NCBI RefSeq assembly: GCF_002890895.1 | Contig: NZ_POUL01000011.1 | Location: 1-64,000, forward strand | DNA: 64,000 bases | Source: Stutzerimonas stutzeri | GTDB lineage: Bacteria; Pseudomonadota; Gammaproteobacteria; Pseudomonadales; Pseudomonadaceae | Direction: 5' to 3' | Shown here: piece by piece, positions 56,685 through 64,000 of the stretch | Layout: each line of letters starts with the position of its first letter | How positions within the stretch are numbered: position 1 is the first letter of the stretch | Program-made: the position numbers and the translations under genes | Notes under the pieces: model-generated | The model's input: the letters and a program-made list of their open reading frames with translations, nothing else | Told to the model about the DNA's origin: nothing | The model's database searches: none

Positions 56685-57887
56685 TCATTGCGGAGACTTT
56701 AAGGACAGAATTTGGGGCAGTTCAGCCAACACCGGCGGCAGCTGCTTGTTGAGCGCCAAACGCTGCTGCACGGCCGTTCCGGTCAGGGCGTAGCCCAGCA
56801 GGCGGCCTTCGCGATCCTGAAACAGCGCCGTCAGATCATTGCCTTCACCCTCGACGCTCCAACGGCCTTCGCTTCCGGCGGCCGGCGGTGAGACGACCAA
56901 GGGGCAAACCGGCGTCTTGACCGTGATTGGCATGGGCCCGTAGGTGACGGGTGTCGGCTGACCGGCGAGGGTTCTGGCCAGCGCACGAACGCCGCTCATC
57001 AGCGGCATCACATAAAGGAGGTTGAGCCCTTCGACCTCGGCACAATCACCCAGGGCGTAGACGTGCTCCGCCGAGGTCTGCAGCAGCCGATCGACTTCGA
57101 TGCCCCGGCTGACCTGCATGCCCGCAGCTTCGGCCAGCTCGGTGCGCGGCCGCAGTCCTACGGCACTGACCACTAGATCGCACGGGATTTTCTGGCCGTC
57201 TGACAGCTGCGCCACCAGCTCGTCATCGTCGCGTTCCAGTCGCTCTAGCACCGGCCCCAGATGGAAACGAGCCCCCAGAGATTCCAGCCCGCGCTGCACT
57301 GCAGCTGCCGGCTCGACCGGTAGCAGTGACGGCATGATCTGCTCGCATGGCGCGACCAGCTCCACCTCATAACCACCGTGCAGAAGATCATTGGCAAATT
57401 CGCAGCCGATCAGCCCGGCGCCGAGGATCAGCACGCGGCGCTTGCCTTGTGCGGCCTCGCGGAAACGGCCGTAGTCGAGCAGATCGTTGATTGGGAAGAT
57501 GGCCTCCTGCGCATCACCGGCAACCGGCACGTTGATGGTTTGCGCGCCCCAGGCAATGACCAGATCACGGTAGGGCACGGGCTCGCTGCCGATCCAGACG
57601 CGACGGTTGGCCGGGTCAAGGCGCGTCACCTTGGTGTGGGTGCGAATCTCGGCGTTGAGCTGGATGGCCATCGGCCCGGCCACCGTCATGCCGAGCGCGT
57701 CGGCATCCTTTTTCATGGCGAAGCCGGTGGAGAGCATCGGCTTGGAATAGGAGCGACCGTCGTCAGCAGTAATCAGCAGCAGCGGTGTCTCGGTGTCGAG
57801 CTTGCGAAATTCGCGGGCGAGGTTATAGCCCGCCAGCCCGGTGCCGATGATCACCAGAGGCAAGTCTTTATCGTTCGAGTCGTTCAT
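56685..57887 (-). CDS. rubB: Rubredoxin-NAD(+) reductase
   Basis: The product is 400 residues, FAD/NAD-dependent. Seen: [20 protein letters not shown] (FAD), [20 protein letters not shown] (NAD) near residue 150, and [17 protein letters not shown] near 268. The C-terminal domain has [11 protein letters not shown]. It passes electrons to rubredoxin, which may serve alkane hydroxylase or oxidative-stress reduction. It begins 1 bp after the rubredoxin stop, so both are co-expressed. Confidence 0.92.
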   Translation of the reverse strand: MNDSNDKDLPLVIIGTGLAGYNLAREFRKLDTETPLLLITADDGRSYSKPMLSTGFAMKKDADALGMTVAGPMAIQLNAEIRTHTKVTRLDPANRRVWIGSEPVPYRDLVIAWGAQTINVPVAGDAQEAIFPINDLLDYGRFREAAQGKRRVLILGAGLIGCEFANDLLHGGYEVELVAPCEQIMPSLLPVEPAAAVQRGLESLGARFHLGPVLERLERDDDELVAQLSDGQKIPCDLVVSAVGLRPRTELAEAAGMQVSRGIEVDRLLQTSAEHVYALGDCAEVEGLNLLYVMPLMSGVRALARTLAGQPTPVTYGPMPITVKTPVCPLVVSPPAAGSEGRWSVEGEGNDLTALFQDREGRLLGYALTGTAVQQRLALNKQLPPVLAELPQILSLKSPQ

Positions 57888-57888
57888 A

Positions 57889-58056
57889 TCAGCCGATCGC
57901 GATCATTTCGAAGTCAATCTTGCCAACACCGCAGTCGGGGCACAGCCAGTCTTCCGGCACATCTTCCCAGGCGGTGCCAGGAGCGATACCTTCGTCCGGC
58001 CAACCTTCGGCCTCGTCGTAGATGAAGCCGCACACCACGCATTGCCACTTTTTCAT
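57889..58056 (-). CDS. rubA: Rubredoxin
   Basis: The product is 55 residues: [18 protein letters not shown], then [19 protein letters not shown] and [18 protein letters not shown]. The two CxxC(G) knuckles bind one iron. ATG 58056 and TGA at 57889-57891 were read directly from the minus strand. P. aeruginosa has two rubredoxin genes here (recalled); this window has one. It is followed by the reductase. Confidence 0.96.
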   Translation of the reverse strand: MKKWQCVVCGFIYDEAEGWPDEGIAPGTAWEDVPEDWLCPDCGVGKIDFEMIAIG

Positions 58057-58169
58057 CGTTCACCTCGATCAGTCTCGGTTGCGCTGCACGCTATACCAGA
58101 ACACCGCGTACCGCCAAACACCGGCGGCCTGGTGATAGACCGCGAACCTGTAAAGATTTTCCGGACAAA

Positions 58170-58196
58170 CAAAAACGGGCGGCCTGAGCCGCCCGT
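58170..58196 (-). terminator. Terminator of the glycolate/lactate permease gene
   Basis: ACGGGCGGC-ctga-GCCGCCCGT (58175-58196) is a perfect 9-bp stem. On the minus strand it is followed by TTTTTG. It lies 17 bp past the permease stop. Confidence 0.9.
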
Positions 58197-58212
58197 CCGG
58201 GTTCACGCCGCG

Positions 58213-59922
58213 TTAGCGAGCGGTCGCGATACCTACCAGCGGATCACTGATACCCATCACATAAAAGCCAATCAGACCGATGCTACCGGCCATCACAAGG
58301 TAGTACAGCGTTGGTAGCATGGTCTTGCGCAGCGTGATGCCTTCACGCCCCAGCAGGCCAACCGTGGCCGAAGCCGCCACCACGTTGTGAATGGCGATCA
58401 TGTTGCCCGCCGCCGCACCCACCGACTGCAGCGCCACCATCAACGCGCCGGAGAGCCCCAGCAGGCTGGCGGTGTTGTACTGGAACTGCGAGAGCATCAG
58501 ATTGGACACGGTGTTGGAGCCCGCAATGAAGGCCCCCAGCGCGCCGACCGCAGGCGAGAAGAACGGATAGACACCGCCCACGCTGTTGGCTACCAGCTGC
58601 GCCATGGCCACCGGCATGGACACCAGATCCGAGCCATTCACGCCCGAGTTGATCAGGATCCGCACCATGGGAATGGTGAAGATCAGCACGAAGCCAGCAC
58701 CGAGCAGTGTCTTGCTCGACTCAGAGATGGCAGCGCCCAGCTGAGCGGCCTTCATCCGATGCAGGAAGAAGGTCACCAGCACCACCATGCAGAGAATCCC
58801 GCCTGGCAGATACAGCGGCTCGAGGGTACCGGACACGCCGGTTTCGCCAAGGATGTCCTTCCAGCCGAAGCTGACCGACATCAGCGCGGCTTTGAGCTCA
58901 GGAAAGATACGAGACATTACCAGGAAGATCGCCAGCAACAGGTACGGCGCCCAGGCCATCGGTACGGAGATCGGTGTACGTCCAGCGACGTCGTCGATCT
59001 TCATCTCGATCTTGCCCATCCACTCCACCGGCCACTCGCTGGCCGGGGCGAAGTCCCAGCTAGTCTTGGGCAGCAGGAAACCCGCCTTGGCGGCCGGAAC
59101 CACGATGGCCAGACCGACCAGGGCGCCGATCATCGACGGGAATTCCGGACCGAGGAATACACCCGCGGCAGCGTAAGGGATGACGAATGCCAGACCGGTA
59201 AAGATGGCAAACGGCGCCATCGCCAGCCCTTCGCCCCAGGAGCGGTTGCGACCGAAGAAGCGCGTCATGATGCAGATCATGATCAGCGGCATGAGGATGC
59301 CGCACAGCGCATGAATGATCGCCACACGCGAGTAGATGAGCTGGAAGAACACGTCCCAGCTGCTACCCAGGGTTGTCATCTGCCCGCCAAGGGTGGCCTG
59401 ATCCAGACCGCCGGCGACGCCCACCAGAATCGGCGTGCCCACCGCACCAAAGGACACCGGCGTCGATTGCACCATCATGCCCAGCACAACGGCCGTCAGC
59501 GCCGGGAAGCCCAGTGCGACGAGCAGCGGCGCAGCCACCGCAGCCGGCGTACCGAAGCCCGAAGCCCCTTCGATGAAGCAGCCGAACAGCCAGGCCACGA
59601 TCAGCACCTGGACGCGCTTGTCCGGGCTCACGTTGGCGAAGCCGCGACGAATCGAAGCGATGCCCCCGGAGTGCTTGAGCGTATTGAGAAGAAGGATGGC
59701 GCCAAAGATGATCCAGAGGATCGCGGCGGTAAGAATCAGGCCTTGCAGCGTGGAAGCCAGGACCCGGTTGAAGGTCATGTCCCAGGCCAGCAGGCCAATC
59801 AACGCAGTGAGGACGAAAACCAGCGGCATTGCGTACTTGGCCGGCCAGCGAAAGCCGATCAGCAGTACCCCCGCCAGCACCAGCGGCACGAAGGCCAATA
59901 TGGACAGCAGTGTCTGACTCAT
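58213..59922 (-). CDS. glcA: LldP/GlcA-family permease (glycolate/lactate)
   Basis: The product is 569 residues with about 13-14 membrane helices. Family segments: [34 protein letters not shown] and [20 protein letters not shown]. LldP and GlcA transport L-lactate, D-lactate and glycolate with protons. Annotated as glcA because it follows glcF-glcG-glcB, as in the E. coli glcDEFGBA order; family similarity alone would also allow L-lactate permease. ATG 59922 starts [18 protein letters not shown]. Confidence 0.88.
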   Translation of the reverse strand: MSQTLLSILAFVPLVLAGVLLIGFRWPAKYAMPLVFVLTALIGLLAWDMTFNRVLASTLQGLILTAAILWIIFGAILLLNTLKHSGGIASIRRGFANVSPDKRVQVLIVAWLFGCFIEGASGFGTPAAVAAPLLVALGFPALTAVVLGMMVQSTPVSFGAVGTPILVGVAGGLDQATLGGQMTTLGSSWDVFFQLIYSRVAIIHALCGILMPLIMICIMTRFFGRNRSWGEGLAMAPFAIFTGLAFVIPYAAAGVFLGPEFPSMIGALVGLAIVVPAAKAGFLLPKTSWDFAPASEWPVEWMGKIEMKIDDVAGRTPISVPMAWAPYLLLAIFLVMSRIFPELKAALMSVSFGWKDILGETGVSGTLEPLYLPGGILCMVVLVTFFLHRMKAAQLGAAISESSKTLLGAGFVLIFTIPMVRILINSGVNGSDLVSMPVAMAQLVANSVGGVYPFFSPAVGALGAFIAGSNTVSNLMLSQFQYNTASLLGLSGALMVALQSVGAAAGNMIAIHNVVAASATVGLLGREGITLRKTMLPTLYYLVMAGSIGLIGFYVMGISDPLVGIATAR

Positions 59923-60059
59923 TGTTGGGTTCCTTGTTTTTTGTTGTGAACCGCTTCTATCCGGGAACATCCCGGTCCCACGCATGGCTGAAATGAACAA
60001 CTCACTCCAGTCCGAGCGACTGACCAACAGGTCACATTGGCCGATCCCTCATGCTCGAA

Positions 60060-60088
60060 AGCCCCGGGCACTTGAAGCGCCCGGGGCT
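60060..60088 (-). terminator. Hairpin between glcB and the permease gene
   Basis: AGCCCCGGGC-acttgaagc-GCCCGGGGCT is a 10-bp perfect stem, followed on the minus strand by TTTC. It lies 56 bp past the glcB stop, and suggests partial uncoupling of the permease. Confidence 0.75.
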
Positions 60089-60143
60089 CGTCAACCTGAG
60101 TTGGCAGTCAGCCCTAGCCGACCGCCAACTGGACAGCTACCGC

Positions 60144-62324
60144 TCAACCGACCTGCTGCTTGAAGCGCTGACGCCAGGCGTGCAGCAGCGGCTCGGTGTA
60201 ACCGCTCGGCTGCTCGCGCCCCTTGAACACCAGGTCGCAAGCCGCCTGAAACGCCGCCGAGCCAGCATAGTCAGCCGCCATAGGACGGTAGGCCGGATCG
60301 CCAGCGTTCTGCTGATCGACCACCTTCGCCATGCGCTCGAGCGTCTCGCGAACCTGCGCCTCGTCGACCACGCCGTGACGCAGCCAGTTGGCCAGGTGCT
60401 GGCTGGAGATACGCAGCGTGGCGCGGTCTTCCATCAGGCCGACGTCATGAATGTCCGGCACCTTGGAGCAACCAACGCCCTGCTCGACCCAACGCACCAC
60501 GTAGCCGAGGATGCCCTGGCAGTTGTTGTCCAGCTCCTGCTGGATTTCCGCCGCCGACCAGTTGCGCTCCGGCGCGACCGGAATGGTCAGCAGGTCATTG
60601 GTCAGCTTGTCGCGCTCGGCGGCGAGATCGATCTTTTCCAGCTCGGCCTGAACGGCCTGCACGTCGACCTGGTGGTAGTGCAGCGCGTGCAACGTAGCGC
60701 CGGTCGGCGACGGTACCCAGGCGGTGTTGGCGCCGGCCTTGGGATGGGCGATCTTCTGCTCGAGCATGGCGGCCATCAGGTCCGGCATGGCCCACATGCC
60801 CTTGCCGATCTGAGCCTTGCCACGCAGGCCGCAGTTCAGGCCGACCAGCACGTTGTTGCGCTCGTAAGCCTGGATCCAGGCAGTGCTCTTCATGTCGCCC
60901 TTACGCAGCACGGCGCCGGCTTCCATGATGCTGTGCATCTCATCGCCGGTGCGGTCGAGGAAACCGGTGTTGATGAAGGCCACGCGGTTCTTCGCCGCGC
61001 CGATGCAGGCCTTGAGGTTAATGCTGGTGCGGCGCTCCTCGTCCATGATGCCGACCTTCAGCGTGTGACGCGGCAGGCCGATGAGGTCTTCGACGCGACC
61101 GAACAGCTCGTCGGTAAAGGCCACTTCGGCCGGGCCGTGCATCTTCGGCTTGACGATGTACATCGAGCCGGTGCGCGAGTTGCCCTTGCGCTGCTGGTCA
61201 TGCTTGGCGATCAGGCTGGTGACCACGCCGTCCATGATCCCTTCGGGAATCTCGTGACCTTCGCCGTCGATGATCGCCGGGTTGGTCATCAGGTGACCGA
61301 CGTTGCGGATGAACAACAACGAGCGGCCGTGCAGCTTCAGGCTAGAGCCGTCGGCCGCGGTGTATTCGCGATCCTCGTTGAGACGGCGGGTGATGCGCTT
61401 GCCGCCCTTCTCCAAATCTTCGACCAGATCGCCTTTCATCAGGCCCAGCCAGTTGCGGTAGACCAGCACCTTGTCGTCGGCATCGACCGCGGCGGTGGAA
61501 TCTTCGCAGTCCATGATGGTGGTGACGGCCGCTTCGACCAGCAGATCCTTGACGCCGGCGGCATCGGTCTGGCCGATGGGGCTGTTCGGGTCGATCTGGA
61601 TCTCGACGTGCAGGCCGTTGTTCTTCAGCAGGATGGCAGTCGGCTCGACGGCCTCGCCCTGATAGCCCACGAACTTCTCGGGCTGCTGCAGCCCGGTGAC
61701 GCTGCCGTTTTCCAGGGTGACCTTGAGCCCGCCGTCCTGCACGCGGTAGCTGACCGACTCGGCATGGCTGCCTTCAGCCAGCGGCGCGGCCTGATCGAGG
61801 AAGTTGCGCGCAAAGGCGATGACCTTGGCGCCGCGCACTTCGTTGTAGCCCGGCCCCTTCTGCGCGCCGTTCTCCTCGCTGATGGCGTCGGTGCCGTAGA
61901 GCGCGTCATACAGCGAGCCCCAGCGGGCGTTGGCGGCGTTCAGCGCATAACGCGCATTGCCAATGGGTACGACCAGCTGCGGGCCGGCCTGGGTGGCGAT
62001 TTCGCTGTCGACATTGCTGGTGCTGATCTTCACCTCGCCCGGCTCGGGCTGCAGGTAGCCGATGGACTCGAGGAAGCTGCGGTAGGCCGGCATGTCGCTG
62101 ATCGGGCCGGGGTTACTGCGGTGCCAGTTGTCCAGCTCGACCTGAAGGCGGTCGCGCTCGGCCAGCAGGGCGCGGTTCTTCGGCGCCAGGTCATGAACCA
62201 GCTCGTCAAAGCCCTTCCAGAAGGCGGCTGCTTCGACACCGGTGCCCGGTAGAACTTCGTCTTCGATGAAGCGTTGCAGGTTGGCCGCCACTTGCAGGCG
62301 GCCCAGGGTTACGCGCTCGGTCAT
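60144..62324 (-). CDS. glcB: Malate synthase G
   Basis: The product is 726 residues, the monomeric G form. It condenses glyoxylate with acetyl-CoA to malate. Seen: [20 protein letters not shown] near residue 265, [20 protein letters not shown] near residue 385, [17 protein letters not shown], and [20 protein letters not shown] near the C-terminus. It follows glcG by 19 bp. A 733-codon ORF on the opposite strand is a GC-driven shadow. Confidence 0.97.
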   Translation of the reverse strand: MTERVTLGRLQVAANLQRFIEDEVLPGTGVEAAAFWKGFDELVHDLAPKNRALLAERDRLQVELDNWHRSNPGPISDMPAYRSFLESIGYLQPEPGEVKISTSNVDSEIATQAGPQLVVPIGNARYALNAANARWGSLYDALYGTDAISEENGAQKGPGYNEVRGAKVIAFARNFLDQAAPLAEGSHAESVSYRVQDGGLKVTLENGSVTGLQQPEKFVGYQGEAVEPTAILLKNNGLHVEIQIDPNSPIGQTDAAGVKDLLVEAAVTTIMDCEDSTAAVDADDKVLVYRNWLGLMKGDLVEDLEKGGKRITRRLNEDREYTAADGSSLKLHGRSLLFIRNVGHLMTNPAIIDGEGHEIPEGIMDGVVTSLIAKHDQQRKGNSRTGSMYIVKPKMHGPAEVAFTDELFGRVEDLIGLPRHTLKVGIMDEERRTSINLKACIGAAKNRVAFINTGFLDRTGDEMHSIMEAGAVLRKGDMKSTAWIQAYERNNVLVGLNCGLRGKAQIGKGMWAMPDLMAAMLEQKIAHPKAGANTAWVPSPTGATLHALHYHQVDVQAVQAELEKIDLAAERDKLTNDLLTIPVAPERNWSAAEIQQELDNNCQGILGYVVRWVEQGVGCSKVPDIHDVGLMEDRATLRISSQHLANWLRHGVVDEAQVRETLERMAKVVDQQNAGDPAYRPMAADYAGSAAFQAACDLVFKGREQPSGYTEPLLHAWRQRFKQQVG

Positions 62325-62343
62325 GTTGTTCTCCTATCCCGAA

Positions 62344-62748
62344 TCAGTTGGCGACAGCGGCGACGCCGGCCTTGGCGACCTGGGCATCCTGAGCAGCGGT
62401 CACGCCAGAGACGCCGACCGAACCGATCACCTGGCCCTCGACGATCACCGGCACGCCGCCTTCCAGCGAGCAGACCACCGGGGCAGACAGGAACGCATTG
62501 CGCCCGCCGTTGACCATGTCTTCATAGCCCTTGGTTTCGCGACGGCCTACCGCAGCGCTGCGCGCCTTTTCGGTGGCGATGTAGGAGGCGATCGGCGCGC
62601 AGCCGTCCAGACGTTCCAGTGCCAGCGGATGGCCGCCGTCGTCAGCGACCACGATGGTCACGGCCCAGCCGTTGTTCTGCGCTTCGGTACGCGCGGCGGC
62701 CAGGATGGCGGTCACTTCGGTCTGGGTCAGCATGGCTTTGGTTTTCAT
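62344..62748 (-). CDS. glcG: GlcG/HbpS family haem-binding protein
   Basis: The product is 134 residues. Seen: GWAVTIVVADDGGHPLALER near residue 27 and PVIVEGQVIGSVGVSGVTAA near residue 100, the conserved GlcG features. GlcG is encoded in glycolate operons but is not essential for glycolate oxidase activity in E. coli; HbpS relatives bind haem. It lies between glcF and glcB. Confidence 0.92.
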   Translation of the reverse strand: MKTKAMLTQTEVTAILAAARTEAQNNGWAVTIVVADDGGHPLALERLDGCAPIASYIATEKARSAAVGRRETKGYEDMVNGGRNAFLSAPVVCSLEGGVPVIVEGQVIGSVGVSGVTAAQDAQVAKAGVAAVAN

Positions 62749-62801
62749 GTTCTCTCCTGTCGATCGATTCGATGTGCGTCACGGCGCGATTGGGTTTGGG
62801 G

Positions 62802-64000
62802 TTAGTGCATCGCCTCTTCGACGATCTCGATCCAATGCCGCACCGGTGTCCGCCCGGCGCCGTCGAGGTGCGTCTGGCAACCGATGTTGGCGGTGACGAT
62901 GACTTCCGGTTTGCCGCTTTCCAGCGCATTGAGCTTGTTGTCGCGCAGCTGGTGAGAAATCTCCGGCTGGGTGATCGAGTAGCTGCCCGCCGAGCCGCAG
63001 CACAGATGCGCGTCGGGGACCGCGGTGAGGTGGAAGCCGAGGCGGGTGAGCACGTCTTCGACCGCGCCGCCGAGCTTCTGTGCGTGCTGCAAGGTGCAGG
63101 GGCAATGAAAGGCCATGCGCTTGTCGGTCTCGACCTTCAGCCGCTCCAGTTCGGCGCTGCGCATCACCTCCACCAGATCCTTGGTCAAGGCGCTGACCCG
63201 CGCGGCCTTGGTCGCATAGGCCGGGTCGTTTCGCAGCAGATGGCCGTAGTCCTTGATGAAGGCTCCGCAACCGCTGGCGGTCTGCACGATGGCTTCGGCG
63301 CCGCCTTCGATGGCTGGCCACCAGGCGTCGATGTTGCGACGGGCGCGGTCGAGACCTGCTTCCTGGGCATTGAGGTGATAGTCGACCGCGCCGCAGCAGC
63401 CCGCTTCACGCGCGGTTATCACGCTGATGCCCAGGCGATCGAGTACGCGGGCCGTGGCGGCGTTGGTGTTGGGCGACAGGCTTGGCTGCACGCAGCCTTC
63501 GAGAATCAGCACGCGACGCGCATGCACGGTCTGCGGCCGCTGTTTGGCCGGGGTGACCTGGCGCGGCATGTGTGCCTTGAGTGTCGCCGGCATCAGCGGA
63601 CGCAGCGTATTGCCGGCGCCTAGCAGGGCCTTGAACAGGCCCGGGCGTGGAATCACCGTGCGCAGGCCGGTGCGCAGCAGGCGCTCGCTCGTCGAGCGCG
63701 GCACCTGCTGTTCCATGAAGTCGCGGCCGATATCCAGCAGGTTGTGGTACTGCACGCCGGAGGGGCAGGTGGTTTCGCAGTTTCGGCAGGTCAGGCAGCG
63801 GTCCAGGTGGGTCTGGGTGGCTTCGGTTACTTCACCGCCCTCGAACATCTGCTTCATCAGGTAGATGCGCCCACGCGGCCCATCGAGCTCGTCGCCAAGC
63901 AGCTGATAGGTCGGACAGGTGGCGTTGCAGAAGCCGCAGTGCACACAGGAGCGCAGGATGCTTTCGGCTTCCTCGGCACGGGGCAATTTCTTCGCGGCTT
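62802..64000 (-). CDS. glcF: Glycolate oxidase iron-sulfur subunit (N-terminus outside window)
   Basis: The visible 399 codons lack only the first few residues, since the frame is open to the window edge (AAKKLPRAEEAESILRSC). Two 4Fe-4S ferredoxin motifs are present, CVHCGFCNATCP and CLTCRNCETTCP, followed by two CCG cysteine-rich domains (ITAREAGCCGAVDYHLNAQE; DAHLCCGSAGSYSIT). GlcDEF oxidises glycolate to glyoxylate. The TTG at 63986 is not the real start. It is followed by glcG and glcB, which consume the glyoxylate. Confidence 0.95.
   Translation of the reverse strand, partial: AAKKLPRAEEAESILRSCVHCGFCNATCPTYQLLGDELDGPRGRIYLMKQMFEGGEVTEATQTHLDRCLTCRNCETTCPSGVQYHNLLDIGRDFMEQQVPRSTSERLLRTGLRTVIPRPGLFKALLGAGNTLRPLMPATLKAHMPRQVTPAKQRPQTVHARRVLILEGCVQPSLSPNTNAATARVLDRLGISVITAREAGCCGAVDYHLNAQEAGLDRARRNIDAWWPAIEGGAEAIVQTASGCGAFIKDYGHLLRNDPAYATKAARVSALTKDLVEVMRSAELERLKVETDKRMAFHCPCTLQHAQKLGGAVEDVLTRLGFHLTAVPDAHLCCGSAGSYSITQPEISHQLRDNKLNALESGKPEVIVTANIGCQTHLDGAGRTPVRHWIEIVEEAMH

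Noticed and set aside
58213..59922. L-lactate utilisation locus
   Set aside because: No lldD, dld or lldR genes adjoin the permease; the neighbours are glycolate genes, so glycolate is favoured.
58387..59949. 520-codon open frame on the plus strand
   Set aside because: Antisense to the permease; the translation is rich in His, Arg and Gln, as expected from reading hydrophobic codons backwards.
60051..62252. 733-codon open frame on the plus strand
   Set aside because: It is antisense to malate synthase G, which has full family motifs. Long antisense frames are usual in high-GC pseudomonad genes.

Overview
The window looks like chromosomal core sequence from a gamma-proteobacterium of the Pseudomonas group, most like the Stutzerimonas (P. 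stutzeri) lineage. The evidence is high GC, dense short-spaced operons, and blocks of gene order that I recall from P. aeruginosa: xpt/cycB/pauR/ridA/dadA/lrp, radC/coaBC/dut/algC/argB, pyrE/crc/rph/yicC/gmk/rpoZ/spoT/ridA, gcdG/gcdH/gcdR, and hup/rubredoxin reductase/rubredoxin/glc. I see no rRNA, tRNA, CRISPR array or prophage. The only mobile-element trace is the last 35 codons of an IS110-type transposase at the left edge.

Layout. 1-4.2 kb: IS110 remnant, IclR regulator, and an operon of iron-dependent alcohol dehydrogenase plus CoA-acylating semialdehyde dehydrogenase with a paired operator upstream. 4.2-9.8 kb: a GAPDH-like gene with a folate cyclodeaminase-type gene, divergent from two GH13 enzymes and a DUF1080-type glycoside protein. 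9.9-16.1 kb: xanthine salvage (xpt), cupin, cytochrome c5, then D-amino acid and polyamine metabolism (pauR, ridA-like, dadA, lrp, puuB-like) without the expected dadX. 16.2-24.5 kb: phospholipase-D-like lipoprotein, secreted protein, Mpo1-like protein, chemoreceptor with a C-terminal sensor, 3-hydroxyacyl-CoA dehydrogenase divergent from a thioesterase and membrane protein. 24.5-30.6 kb: radC, coaBC, dut, long-form algC, argB. 30.6-39.1 kb: DUF4124 protein, pyrE, crc, DUF4870 protein, rph, yicC, gmk, rpoZ, spoT, ridA.

39.2-44.6 kb holds a signalling cluster at the place where I would expect recG/oxyR: CHASE2 nucleotide cyclase, OmpA-like lipoprotein, FecR-domain protein, and GAF/HD-GYP phosphodiesterase with a large insertion. 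44.8-49.8 kb: a heptanucleotide tandem array, a second FtsH-type protease, a GlxA-type AraC regulator, and a frameshifted TTC38-type TPR gene. 49.8-51.9 kb: two TPM-domain proteins with LemA. 52-55.7 kb: the glutaryl-CoA branch (CoA transferase, gcdH, LysR regulator) with a strong dyad between the divergent genes. 55.7-64 kb: SCP2-like protein, HU, rubredoxin reductase, rubredoxin, and the glycolate operon glcF(partial)-glcG-glcB followed by a glycolate/lactate permease.

Best candidates for something undescribed are the CHASE2-cyclase/OmpA/FecR/HD-GYP cluster, whose cyclase has Arg at both purine-selecting positions, and the alcohol/semialdehyde dehydrogenase operon with two matched dyads 63 bp apart. 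Several other regulatory dyads were found by eye. All comparisons with other genomes are from memory and no search was run.
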